A stretch of 64,000 nucleotides of DNA, from the NCBI GenBank assembly GCA_035550055.1, contig DASZRO010000031.1, positions 62,001 to 126,000 on the forward strand, in the 5' to 3' direction. This document shows, piece by piece, positions 36,166-44,133 of the stretch. The notes under the pieces were generated by a model. That model saw only the letters and a program-made list of their open reading frames with translations, had not been told where the DNA came from and searched no databases. This stretch comes from Mycobacteriales bacterium. Lineage in GTDB: Bacteria > Actinomycetota > Actinomycetes > JAFAQI01. The translations under genes and the position numbers were made by a program. How positions within the stretch are numbered: the stretch's first letter is position 1; each line of letters begins with the position of its first letter.

Positions 36166-37406
36166 CAGCTCTCCGTGAAGACGAGGGCGACGTCGTGGCC
36201 GCCGAACCCGAAGGAGTTGGACAGCGCCGCGCCGCCCGCGACGAGCGGCCGCGGCGACATGCGCACCAGGTCGAGCCGGATCGCGTCGTCAGGGTCGTCG
36301 AGGTTGGCGGTCGCCGGGACGACCCGGTCGCGCAGGCTCAGACAGGTGATGGCCGCTTCCAGCGCCCCCGCTGCTCCGAGCAGGTGGCCGGTGCCGGACT
36401 TCGTCGAGGTCACGGCGATGCGGTCGGCGTGATCACCGAACGCCCGACGGATGGCCGCCGCCTCCGCGACGTCCCCGGCCGGCGTCGAGGTGGCGTGCGC
36501 GTTGATGTGCGTCACGTCGGTCGCGGCCAGCCCGGCGTCGGCGACCGCGGCGGTGATCGCAGCGGCGGCGCCGCGCCCTTCCGGTTCGGGTGCGGCGACG
36601 TGGTGGGCGTCGTTCGCCATGCCCGCGCCGGCGAGCACGGCGTACGCCGAGGCGCCGCGGGCCTGCGCATGTTCGGCGGACTCGAGCACGACTACGGCGG
36701 CGCCCTCTCCGAGTACGAAACCGTCACGTTGCTTGTCGAAGGGCCGGGACGCGGCCTTCGGCTCGTCGTGGCGCGCCGACAGCGCGCGCATCGCGGCGAA
36801 CGCGGCCAGAGGCAGCGGGTGGATCGCCGCCTCCGCCCCACCGCAGACGACGACGTCAGCGCGCCCGTCGCGGATCATCGCCAGGCCGTACGCGATCGCC
36901 TCGGCGCCGGAGGCGCACGCGGACACCGGCGAGTGCGCTCCGGCCCGGGCGGACAGCTCGAGGGCGAGCGTGGCGGCCGGTCCGTTGGGCATGATCATCG
37001 GCACCGTGAACGGCGACACCCTGCGGGCGCCGTTGGCCCGCAGCACGTCGTACTGGTCCAGCAGCGTGGTGACACCACCGATGCCGCTCGACACGACGAC
37101 CGCGAGCCGCTCCGGCTCGACGTCAGGGGCTCCCGCGTCGCGCCACGCTTCGAGGCCCGCAAGGAGCGCGAACTGCTGGCTGCGGTCGAGGCTGCGCATC
37201 CGCGGCGCGGGAAGCAGGTCCGCCGGCTGACACGCGGCCCGCGCCGCGATGCGGACCGGCAGGTCGGCCGCCCACTCGTCTGTCAGCAGCGAGGCACCGG
37301 ACTGGCCGTCGAGCAGCGCGCGCCACGTCGAGGGCATGTCACCGCCCAACGGGGTCGTCGCACCGAGCCCCGTCACCACGACAGAGCGAGTGGGCGTCCG
37401 GGTCAC
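36165..37406 (-). CDS. fabF: beta-ketoacyl-ACP synthase II (FabF/KasA type)
   Basis: A 413-residue condensing enzyme with the Cys-His-His triad: Cys164 in VSACASGAEAI, His in INAHATSTPAGD, and His in STKSGTGHLLGAAGA. Elongates acyl-ACP with malonyl-ACP. GTG 37406 overlaps the acpP stop by 4 bases, so ACP and its main partner are co-translated. Length and motifs are complete. Confidence 0.92.
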   Translation of the reverse strand: MTRTPTRSVVVTGLGATTPLGGDMPSTWRALLDGQSGASLLTDEWAADLPVRIAARAACQPADLLPAPRMRSLDRSQQFALLAGLEAWRDAGAPDVEPERLAVVVSSGIGGVTTLLDQYDVLRANGARRVSPFTVPMIMPNGPAATLALELSARAGAHSPVSACASGAEAIAYGLAMIRDGRADVVVCGGAEAAIHPLPLAAFAAMRALSARHDEPKAASRPFDKQRDGFVLGEGAAVVVLESAEHAQARGASAYAVLAGAGMANDAHHVAAPEPEGRGAAAAITAAVADAGLAATDVTHINAHATSTPAGDVAEAAAIRRAFGDHADRIAVTSTKSGTGHLLGAAGALEAAITCLSLRDRVVPATANLDDPDDAIRLDLVRMSPRPLVAGGAALSNSFGFGGHDVALVFTES

Positions 37407-37648
37407 GCGGGGACGCCCGCCTTGCCGAGGAACGCCACGACGTCGTCCACGGTCTCGAGCTTCGCCAGCTCGGCGTCGGGGATGGAGACCCCGAACTTGT
37501 CCTCGGCCATGGTGGCGATCTCCACCATCGACAGCGAGTCGATGTCGAGGTCCTCACGGAAGGACACGCCGGGTACGACGCGGGCGGCCGGGATTCCGGT
37601 CGCTTCTTGCACGATCTCGCCGAGGTCGGCGATCAGCTGGTCGGACAT
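37403..37648 (-). CDS. acpP: acyl carrier protein
   Basis: An 81-residue acidic four-helix carrier protein. Ser38 in DIDSLSMVEI is the phosphopantetheine attachment site. A strong ribosome site (GAAGGAG) precedes ATG 37648, fitting the high ACP level a cell needs. It lacks the long C-terminal tail of mycobacterial AcpM. FabH, FabF and FabD partners flank it in the operon. Confidence 0.92.
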   Translation of the reverse strand: MSDQLIADLGEIVQEATGIPAARVVPGVSFREDLDIDSLSMVEIATMAEDKFGVSIPDAELAKLETVDDVVAFLGKAGVPA

Positions 37649-37688
37649 GGGTTCTCCTTCGGTTGGTCGGCTTGATGGGGTCTGCGGA

Positions 37689-38642
37689 TCAGGGCACTTC
37701 GACGACGAGACCGGCCCAGGTCAGGCCCGCCCCGAACGCCAAGGTCATGGCGAGATCGCCTGACGCCACACGGCCTTCACGGCGCAGTCGCGCCAACGCC
37801 AGCGGGACGGACGCGGCCGAGGTGTTGCCGGTGTCGACGACGTCGGTCGCCACGACCGCGTCAGGAGCGTCGAGCGACGCGGCGATCGCGTTGACGATGC
37901 GCAGGTTCGCCTGGTGCAGCACGATCGCGGCGAGCTCGTCGGGCACGACGCCCGCGACCGCGCACACCTCACGTGCCGTGCGTCGCAGCGAGGTGGTCGC
38001 CCACCGGAACACCGCCGGCCCGTCGAGGCGTACGTGCCCCGCCGCGGTCATGCCGATCAGCTCTGCGGCGCTGCCGTCGCTGCCACTGACCAGCGGTCCG
38101 ATCCCGGGCTGGTCCGCCGGCCCGACCACCACCGCGCCGGCACCGTCGCCGAACAGGATCGCGGACGAGCGGTCGGTCCAGTCGACCAGGTCGGACAGTC
38201 GCTCCGCGCCGGCCACGACCACGTAGTCGGCACCGCCGGTGCGGACCGCGTTGGACGCGGCGGCGAGGGCGTAGCAGAAGCCGGCACAGGCGCCGTTGAC
38301 GTCGTAGGCCCCCGCGCCGGTCGCCCCCACCATGTCGGCGACCCGCGGCGCGCCACCCGGAACCGACTGAGGCATGCTGCACGTGGCGAGCACCACTTGA
38401 CCCACCCGAGCGGGGTCGACTCCGGCATCGGCGAGCGCCTTCGTCGCCGCCGAGGCCGCCATGGACACGACGCTCTCGCCGTCGCCGGCCAGATGCCGTC
38501 GCTCGATCCCGGTCCGCTGCCGAATCCACGCGTCGTCGGTGTCGAGGTCCGGCGGCAGGTCGGCGTTGGTCATGACCCGCGATGGCCGGTGCTCCCCCAC
38601 GCCGAGGATCCGGCTGCCGCGCAACCCGGCGGATGCGATCAC
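37689..38642 (-). CDS. fabH: beta-ketoacyl-ACP synthase III (FabH)
   Basis: A 317-residue starter condensing enzyme with Cys119 (DVNGACAGFCYAL), His (VLHQANLRI) and Asn (VDTGNTSAAS) catalytic residues. It condenses an acyl-CoA starter with malonyl-ACP to open the cycle. The start GTG 38642 overlaps the fabD stop; the region further upstream in frame belongs to fabD. A 40-base gap with an ACP ribosome site separates it from acpP. Confidence 0.9.
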   Translation of the reverse strand: MIASAGLRGSRILGVGEHRPSRVMTNADLPPDLDTDDAWIRQRTGIERRHLAGDGESVVSMAASAATKALADAGVDPARVGQVVLATCSMPQSVPGGAPRVADMVGATGAGAYDVNGACAGFCYALAAASNAVRTGGADYVVVAGAERLSDLVDWTDRSSAILFGDGAGAVVVGPADQPGIGPLVSGSDGSAAELIGMTAAGHVRLDGPAVFRWATTSLRRTAREVCAVAGVVPDELAAIVLHQANLRIVNAIAASLDAPDAVVATDVVDTGNTSAASVPLALARLRREGRVASGDLAMTLAFGAGLTWAGLVVEVP

Positions 38643-39718
38643 GATGCGCTCACCCGGGCCAGCGGTTGCCCGGCGGAGACCGGGTCGCCGTCGGCCACCA
38701 GCAGCTCGATGAGAGAGCTCCCCGCCTGCTCGACGACGTCGCAGAGCCGAACCGTTCCCTTCTCCGGCGCGACCAGCAGCCGCCAGCCGGGGGCGGCCGA
38801 CGGCTGGGTGGTGTGCTGGGCGAGCAGCTCGCGGGCCGCGTCGAGGTCGTCCGGCGAACGCAAGGCGACGGCGTCGATGCTCGGAAGAGCGCGACGGACG
38901 AGCGCGGCCAGTGTGCCGGCCGGCGGGAGCTCGATGACCGCGGTCACGCCGAGTGCCGCCATCGTGGCCATGCAGGCGTCCCAGCGCACCGGCAGACACA
39001 CCTGGTCGACCAGACGGGACAGGACCTGCGCGCCGTCGGCTTGCAGTGTTCCGTCTCGGTTGGACAGCACGGCCCCCGCACCGTCGTGGGCCACGACATC
39101 GGCGGCCGCGATCGCCAGCGCGTCGCGAGCCGGCGCCATGAAATCGGTGTGGAAGGCGCCGGCGACCGCAAGCGGCCGCATCCGAGCGCCGGCGGGCGTG
39201 GTCCCGCTCAGCCGCTCCAGCGCTTCGAGCCGGCCGGCGGCCACGACCTGCCCGGCGCCGTTGAAGTTGGCCGCGACGCACCCGGCCGCCTCGATCGCGG
39301 CGAGCACCGCGGCGGCGTCCCCGCCGAGCACGGCGGCCATGCCGGTCGGGGCCGCTGCGGCGGCCTGCGCCATCGCCCTGCCTCGTACGCCGATCAGCCG
39401 CATGGCCGCGGACTCGTCGAGCATCCCGGCGATCGCCGCGGCGGCGAACTCCCCGACGCTGTGACCGGCGAGCACGCAGCTGGCGGGATCGATCGCGAGC
39501 TCAGCCGCGGCGGCGATCCCGGCGCCGACGATCAGCGGCTGGGCGATCGCGGTGTCGGCGATGGCATCGTCCGACAGCTCGGTGCCGGCGCTCGCCAGGT
39601 CGACCTCTGCGCCGGACGCGAGGGAGTCGAGCCGCGATCGGAACCCTGGCAGCTCCAGCCAGCCAGCCAGGAACCCGTGGCGTTGCGCGCCCTGACCTGG
39701 CGCGAGAACGACGAGCAT
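38639..39718 (-). CDS. fabD: malonyl-CoA:ACP transacylase with biotinyl/lipoyl-like C-terminal extension
   Basis: A 359-residue protein. Residues 1-300 are a standard FabD: GQGAQ (8-12), nucleophile Ser87 in GHSVGEFAA, and His near 193 in AFHTDFM. The last ~50 residues (WRLLVAPEKGTV ... ADGDPVSAGQPLARV) resemble half of a biotinyl/lipoyl barrel: A-P-x-K-G-T-V and G-D-x-V-x-x-G-Q-x-L. It lacks the M-K-M attachment hairpin, so it should not carry biotin. Other actinobacterial FabD proteins have a similar tail, from memory. First gene after fasR. Confidence 0.87.
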   Translation of the reverse strand: MLVVLAPGQGAQRHGFLAGWLELPGFRSRLDSLASGAEVDLASAGTELSDDAIADTAIAQPLIVGAGIAAAAELAIDPASCVLAGHSVGEFAAAAIAGMLDESAAMRLIGVRGRAMAQAAAAAPTGMAAVLGGDAAAVLAAIEAAGCVAANFNGAGQVVAAGRLEALERLSGTTPAGARMRPLAVAGAFHTDFMAPARDALAIAAADVVAHDGAGAVLSNRDGTLQADGAQVLSRLVDQVCLPVRWDACMATMAALGVTAVIELPPAGTLAALVRRALPSIDAVALRSPDDLDAARELLAQHTTQPSAAPGWRLLVAPEKGTVRLCDVVEQAGSSLIELLVADGDPVSAGQPLARVSAS

Positions 39719-39786
39719 GAGCGCCAGCCTCGACGTGACCGGTCAGTAGGTCAGTCGGGCGTGCCCACAGTGTTGGCTGCTGCGCG

Positions 39787-39803
39787 TTGTAGGTTTCCTA
39801 CAA
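39787..39803. promoter_or_regulatory. 17-bp perfect palindrome between fasR and fabD
   Basis: TTGTAGG-TTT-CCTACAA, overlapping the fasR stop codon and 69 bases upstream of the fabD start. FasR activates fabD operons in Streptomyces; this palindrome is the best candidate site here. It could also be a weak hairpin, but a three-base loop and no U tract argue against a terminator. Confidence 0.45.
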
Positions 39804-40967
39804 ATCCGCGTTGCTGTCGATCCGCCCTAACGTCAGCGCAACCTGCACGACGTGGCGATCACGTCCGGCGGCAAGGTCGTGCCCGCACACTTCCGCGATC
39901 CGGCGCAGCCGGTACCGCACCGTGTTGGCGTGCACGAACAGCGAGCGAGCGGCCGCCTCGATCGAGCCGCCCGAGCCGAGGTAGGCGTCCGCCGTGTCGA
40001 GCATCGTCTGATCGGCGGCCAGCGGTCGGTAGACGTCGGCGACCAGCCGCCGCGCGGCCCGCAGGTCGCCGGCCAACGCCCGCTCGGGCAGCAGGTCGTC
40101 GGCTGCGACCGGTCGGGGAGCATCCGGCAGGCCGGGCACGGCACGCAGCGCCGCGAACACGTCTTGCACCGTGCTGGCGGCCTCCGCAAGGCCCGCGCAC
40201 ACCGGTCCCGTGACGACCGGGCCGTCGGCAAACGCGGGGAGCAGGCCACGGACCACCCGCGCCACGCGTCCCGGTGCGCCGGCCACGACGACCAGGCGGC
40301 CCGACTGGACGCCGGTGAGGATCTCGGCGCCGGCTTCCCGGCCGAGCCGCCGGGTGTGGGCCAGCGACCGCTCCGGATCACCGTCAGGCGAGCTTCCCGC
40401 CATCAGGAAGACGTGGCTGGGCTCCTGCCAGCCGAGCGCAGACGCACGCGACTGCAACGAGTCGCTGACGTCGCCGCGCACGATCGCGTCGATCACCAGT
40501 GCCTCGAGACGGGCGTCCCAGGCGCCTCGCTGTTCGGCGGCCCGGGCATACACCTGAGCCGCCGCGAAGGCGATGTCGCGGGAGTAGCGCAGCACCGCTT
40601 CCCGCGCCCACGCCTGCGCCTCCTCCGCCGCGAACTCCTCGACCGCCGCCTCGGTGACGTCGACCGCGATGCGCACCAGCTCGACGGTGTGCTCGAGTTT
40701 CACGAGCCGCGCGAGATCACGGGGCGCGACGTCGAACACCGCTGCGGTGATCGCTGCGCCGGCCTCGGGCCGGCGCAGCCAGTCCGCGAAGCCCCGGATG
40801 CCCGCCTGGACGAGAAGTCCGACCTGTGTCCGGGGCAGCGGCGGCATCGCGTCGAACCACGGCAGCGTCTCGGCCATCCGTTGCTGGGCTCGCGTGGCGA
40901 GCGCCCCGGACTGCCGCTCGACCCGGCGCGCAGTCGCGGCGACCACCGCGGCGCCGGGCCTGTCCAC
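39798..40967 (-). CDS. fasR: PucR-type regulator of fatty-acid synthesis (FasR-like)
   Basis: A 389-residue protein whose C-terminus carries the PucR helix-turn-helix (YLGSGGSIEAAARSLFVHANTVRYRL, given here in part, residues ~325-365, then RRIAEVCGHDL). The N-terminal two-thirds is a GGDEF-like/PucR ligand region of unknown ligand. Streptomyces FasR (SCO2386 type) has the same architecture and sits directly upstream of fabD, where it activates the fabDHPF operon. The same arrangement here supports the assignment. Confidence 0.8.
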   Translation of the reverse strand: MDRPGAAVVAATARRVERQSGALATRAQQRMAETLPWFDAMPPLPRTQVGLLVQAGIRGFADWLRRPEAGAAITAAVFDVAPRDLARLVKLEHTVELVRIAVDVTEAAVEEFAAEEAQAWAREAVLRYSRDIAFAAAQVYARAAEQRGAWDARLEALVIDAIVRGDVSDSLQSRASALGWQEPSHVFLMAGSSPDGDPERSLAHTRRLGREAGAEILTGVQSGRLVVVAGAPGRVARVVRGLLPAFADGPVVTGPVCAGLAEAASTVQDVFAALRAVPGLPDAPRPVAADDLLPERALAGDLRAARRLVADVYRPLAADQTMLDTADAYLGSGGSIEAAARSLFVHANTVRYRLRRIAEVCGHDLAAGRDRHVVQVALTLGRIDSNADL

Positions 40968-40986
40968 CGGTCGAGCATGTCAGAAC

Positions 40987-41027
40987 ACGACAAGGGCGGC
41001 CCCGGAAACCCGGGGCCGCCCTGTCGT
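40987..41027 (-). terminator. strong stem-loop after the Ig-like protein gene
   Basis: GGGCGGCCCCGG and CCGGGGCCGCCC form a 12-bp GC stem around an AAAC loop, extended by ACGACA/TGTCGT with one bulged A. It lies 20 bases past the stop at 41047 and before the fasR start, separating the two transcripts. Confidence 0.85.
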
Positions 41028-41046
41028 CGTGCCGACTAGGTCAGGA

Positions 41047-43872
41047 CTACCTGACCCGGATCGTGCGGACCGCGGAGGTCCCCACGGTGGTCCGCGGCGT
41101 CCGCGTCACGTTCACGCGGAAGGACAGCCGGTGACCGGACGACTCGACGAACCGCATCGAGGCGTTGCCGCCGGGACCGGTACGGCTGGTGCCGATCCGG
41201 TGCCAGACGCCGTGGGTCTTCACGAAGTACCGAACCAGCGCGTTGCGCGCCGCCGGACGGGTGTGCACGTGCACCGTCACCCGGTTGTGGGTGGAGGTGA
41301 GCACGACACGCGGCCGCTCGACGAACCGGACCTGCGTGGACGCCGAGCTGGTGGGCTCGTTGCTCTCGCGAATCTGGTCGTTGTTCGTGTCGGCGAAGGC
41401 GGCGAAGCTGGTCTTGCCGGCCTTGGTCGGCGAGTAGTGCACCGACGCGTTGCCTGCCGGACCGGTGGTCGCCGAACCGATGGCGACCGCCTTGCCGTTG
41501 ACCCCGACGTAGAACCGGATGAGCTGGCCCGCCATCGAGGCGCCGGTGGCGTTGGTCGCGTGACCGGTGAGGGTCACGTTGCCGCCGACGGTGCCGTTGA
41601 CCGGAGCCCGCAGCACGAGACCGCTGGCGCCAGCCGCGGCGACCGTGTAGGAAGCCGTGGCGGAGCAGGTGCCGCCGGTCGTGCTGCACTGGTTGCCACC
41701 CGCCGCGATGGAGAACGACAGCGTCCCGGCGCCCGAGTCAGTCGACGCGGTGGTGACGGTGACGCTGGCGGTGCCGTCGGAGGCGGTGATCACCTGGTTG
41801 TTGCCGTTGCCGACCGAGCCCGCACCCGTCTGGGTGTAGACCACGTTGACGTTGGCGACCGGGTTGCCGGTCTTGTCGGTGACCGTGGCGGTGAACTTCT
41901 GGCTGCCGCCCGCCGCGATGGTCGCGGTGGTCGGGCTGACCGTCACCGTGTAGGCCTGCGCCGGGCTCGGCGAGGCGTAGGTGACGGCGGCGTTGCCGGT
42001 CGCCGTACCCGAGGTGGCGGTGACCGTCTGGGCACCGGACTTCGTCGAGGTGACGTACGCCTCCGCGACGCCGGCCTGGTCGGTCGTCGTGCTGTACGAC
42101 GTGCCGGCGCTGGTCGGGACCGTGCTGGTACCCGCAACCTGGCCGCCGCTGACGGTGAAGGTCACGGGAGCGCCGGCGAGAGCCTCACCGGAGCTGTTCT
42201 TGACGATCGCGCACACCTCGGTGGTGGCACCCGAAGCGACGTTGGTGGCGGCGGTGTTACCCGTCGCGCCGCAGGTCGCGTCGGAGACGCCCTTGCCGCT
42301 GGTGTCGACCGTCACCGTGCTCGCCGTGGTCGACGCGACGTAGCTGACCGTCGCGCTTCCGGTGATGGAGGCGTTCGCCGAGTCGGTGACCTTGATGGTG
42401 TCGGTGTTGCCCGTCGTACCGGAATCGGTGTAGGTGATCGTCCCGTCAGCCGCCGCCGTGCCGGCCTTGAGGTTGCGGCCGTTCACGACGTAGGTGAGGG
42501 TCGGCTGCGTCGCGAGCGCGTTACCGAACTGGTCGGTCACCTGCGCCTTGACGGTGACCGTCCCGCCACGGACGACGCTCTGCAGCACCGGCTGAACGCT
42601 GACGGCGCTCGCGACGGGGGCAGCCCACGTCGCGGTCGCGTTGCCACCGAACGACTTGCCGATGATGTTCGCGGTCATCGTGACGTTGTCGCCGGCGGCC
42701 GGAGTCGGGTCGCTGACGGAGAAGGTCGCCTGACCACTCGCGTTGGTGACGCCGGTGCCCGACGGCAGGCTGGTGCCGGTCACGGTGGTGCCACCCAGCT
42801 TGGCCGCGGTCGCCGCGAAGTTCACGGTGACGCCGGACAGCGGGTTGTGGTTGGCGTCTTCGACGGTTGCGGTGAAGGTCTCCGACGTCGCCGACGTCGG
42901 AACGGTGCAGCTGGCCGCCTGGGTGTTCTGGTTCGGGGCGGTGTGCTGCGTGCAGGTGAGGGTGCTGTTCGCGGCGACGAACGGCGGGCCCGCATTGAAG
43001 ACCGCGGAGGCGGTCGTCTGCGGCTCACCGTTGTCCGGACCCTGCGAGTGCGTGGTCCCGTTCGAGTTGTTCACCCAGAACACCAGCGAGTCGGTGCCGG
43101 CGTTGCCACCGTTGGTGACCGAGCAGGTCGCCTGGCCGCTCGCGTTGGTCGAACCGCACGACGTGGTGTCGGCGACCTGGTCCGGGTTGGTCGAGCCGGT
43201 GGTCTCTTCGAAGACCGGCACGCCCGAGATCGGGTTGTTGTTCGTGTCCTCGGCGGTCACCGTGAACTTCGCGGTGGTGCCGGTCGCCTGCGTCGTCGAC
43301 GTCGGGCTGGCCACGAGCTTGGTGACGGCGTCAGCCGTGCTGGCGGTCCAGCTCACGTTGTCCTGATCGCTGACCGCGCCGTTGCCGGTCGCGGCGACCT
43401 TGACGCTGCCGGTCCCGACCGAGCTCGACGAGACGCCGATGTAGGCCTGGCCGCTGGCGTTGAAGACGCCGGCGAGGGAGTACGTCGTCGTGTAGGGGCC
43501 GGTGCCCGTGGTCGTGCCGACCGCGGTGCCCGTGCCGGAGCACGGCGAACTCGGCGTGGCCGCGTTGCTGTAGACCTTGAACGGCGTCGCGCCCGGGTTC
43601 GCCGAGGAGGTCTCCGTCACGGTGAACGTGAAGGCCTCGTTCGCCGCGGCGCCGTTGTTGTCTTGGGCCAGGACGCTGTAGGCCTCGCAGTTGCCCGTCG
43701 GCACCGTCGTCGGAGAGCCCCCAGCGGGGGTGTCGGGGGTGAGCACGATGTTCGTCGGGATGCCGACGGCTGCGGCGGTGCCGAGGGCGAACGGGGAGGC
43801 CAATACGGCCACCGCCGACCCCAGCACCAGCGATGCAGACGCCCACCTCTTCGTGGGGCGTTTCCTGATCAT
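41047..43872 (-). CDS. large secreted Ig-like (Big_1) repeat surface protein
   Basis: A 941-residue exported protein. Signal peptide (ASASLVLGSAVAVLASPFAL) then about seven immunoglobulin-like repeats of ~95-120 residues (roughly 38-178, 182-292, 300-417, 420-512, 515-633, 638-745, 750-850). Each has the Big_1 pattern: FTATVTDKTGNPVANVNVV-type strand and NASGQATFSV-type turn. A basic beta-rich tail (851-941) may bind the wall. Thr, Ser and Gly dominate; a few Cys pairs. Likely an adhesion or surface-layer protein; no sorting motif. Base use is less GC-rich than its neighbours. Confidence 0.82.
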   Translation of the reverse strand: MIRKRPTKRWASASLVLGSAVAVLASPFALGTAAAVGIPTNIVLTPDTPAGGSPTTVPTGNCEAYSVLAQDNNGAAANEAFTFTVTETSSANPGATPFKVYSNAATPSSPCSGTGTAVGTTTGTGPYTTTYSLAGVFNASGQAYIGVSSSSVGTGSVKVAATGNGAVSDQDNVSWTASTADAVTKLVASPTSTTQATGTTAKFTVTAEDTNNNPISGVPVFEETTGSTNPDQVADTTSCGSTNASGQATCSVTNGGNAGTDSLVFWVNNSNGTTHSQGPDNGEPQTTASAVFNAGPPFVAANSTLTCTQHTAPNQNTQAASCTVPTSATSETFTATVEDANHNPLSGVTVNFAATAAKLGGTTVTGTSLPSGTGVTNASGQATFSVSDPTPAAGDNVTMTANIIGKSFGGNATATWAAPVASAVSVQPVLQSVVRGGTVTVKAQVTDQFGNALATQPTLTYVVNGRNLKAGTAAADGTITYTDSGTTGNTDTIKVTDSANASITGSATVSYVASTTASTVTVDTSGKGVSDATCGATGNTAATNVASGATTEVCAIVKNSSGEALAGAPVTFTVSGGQVAGTSTVPTSAGTSYSTTTDQAGVAEAYVTSTKSGAQTVTATSGTATGNAAVTYASPSPAQAYTVTVSPTTATIAAGGSQKFTATVTDKTGNPVANVNVVYTQTGAGSVGNGNNQVITASDGTASVTVTTASTDSGAGTLSFSIAAGGNQCSTTGGTCSATASYTVAAAGASGLVLRAPVNGTVGGNVTLTGHATNATGASMAGQLIRFYVGVNGKAVAIGSATTGPAGNASVHYSPTKAGKTSFAAFADTNNDQIRESNEPTSSASTQVRFVERPRVVLTSTHNRVTVHVHTRPAARNALVRYFVKTHGVWHRIGTSRTGPGGNASMRFVESSGHRLSFRVNVTRTPRTTVGTSAVRTIRVR

Positions 43873-44133
43873 TCGAGTCCTTTCATCGTCGGCGGCCTGT
43901 CCCGCCTACTTGCAAAATCACAAATCTGAACCGCCGCGCACCCATCCCGGGCGCACGCCTCCCCGCACCTCTTGAACAGCGCTTCCCCCCTCGAAGGCGT
44001 TACACACCTTTCGGGAGGGCAAAAGTTGATCAAGGTCGTTGGGGCCTTCGCTATGTTGCGCGGCAAAAGCCCAAGATCCAATCACTTCTCCCGCAAATGA
44101 CTAAAAGGGACTATGTAGCCGGCCGTCACCTAG
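43873..44133. promoter_or_regulatory. 261-base AT-richer gap with hairpins upstream of Ig-like gene
   Basis: No convincing gene. On the minus strand it would form the leader and promoter of the Ig-like protein, with a GAAAGGA ribosome site near the start. Two hairpins are visible: CCCTCGAAGG/CCTTTCGGGAGGG (43987-44019) and GCGCACCC/GGGCGCAC with wobble pairing (43936-43956). I match it to no known riboswitch. Confidence 0.45.

Noticed and set aside
36159-37763. 534-codon plus-strand frame across fabF and acpP
   Set aside because: Antisense to two genes with intact catalytic motifs; composition not protein-like.
40654-43929. 1091-codon open frame on the plus strand opposite the Ig-like gene
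   Set aside because: Composition (Arg, Gly, Val, Asp biased, low complexity) is that of antisense GC-rich DNA. The minus strand encodes a signal peptide and clear Ig-like repeats over the same span, and a strong terminator follows it.
43869-44081. 70-codon minus-strand frame in the leader of the Ig-like gene
   Set aside because: No ribosome site, no recognisable features, spans the hairpins; more likely untranslated leader.
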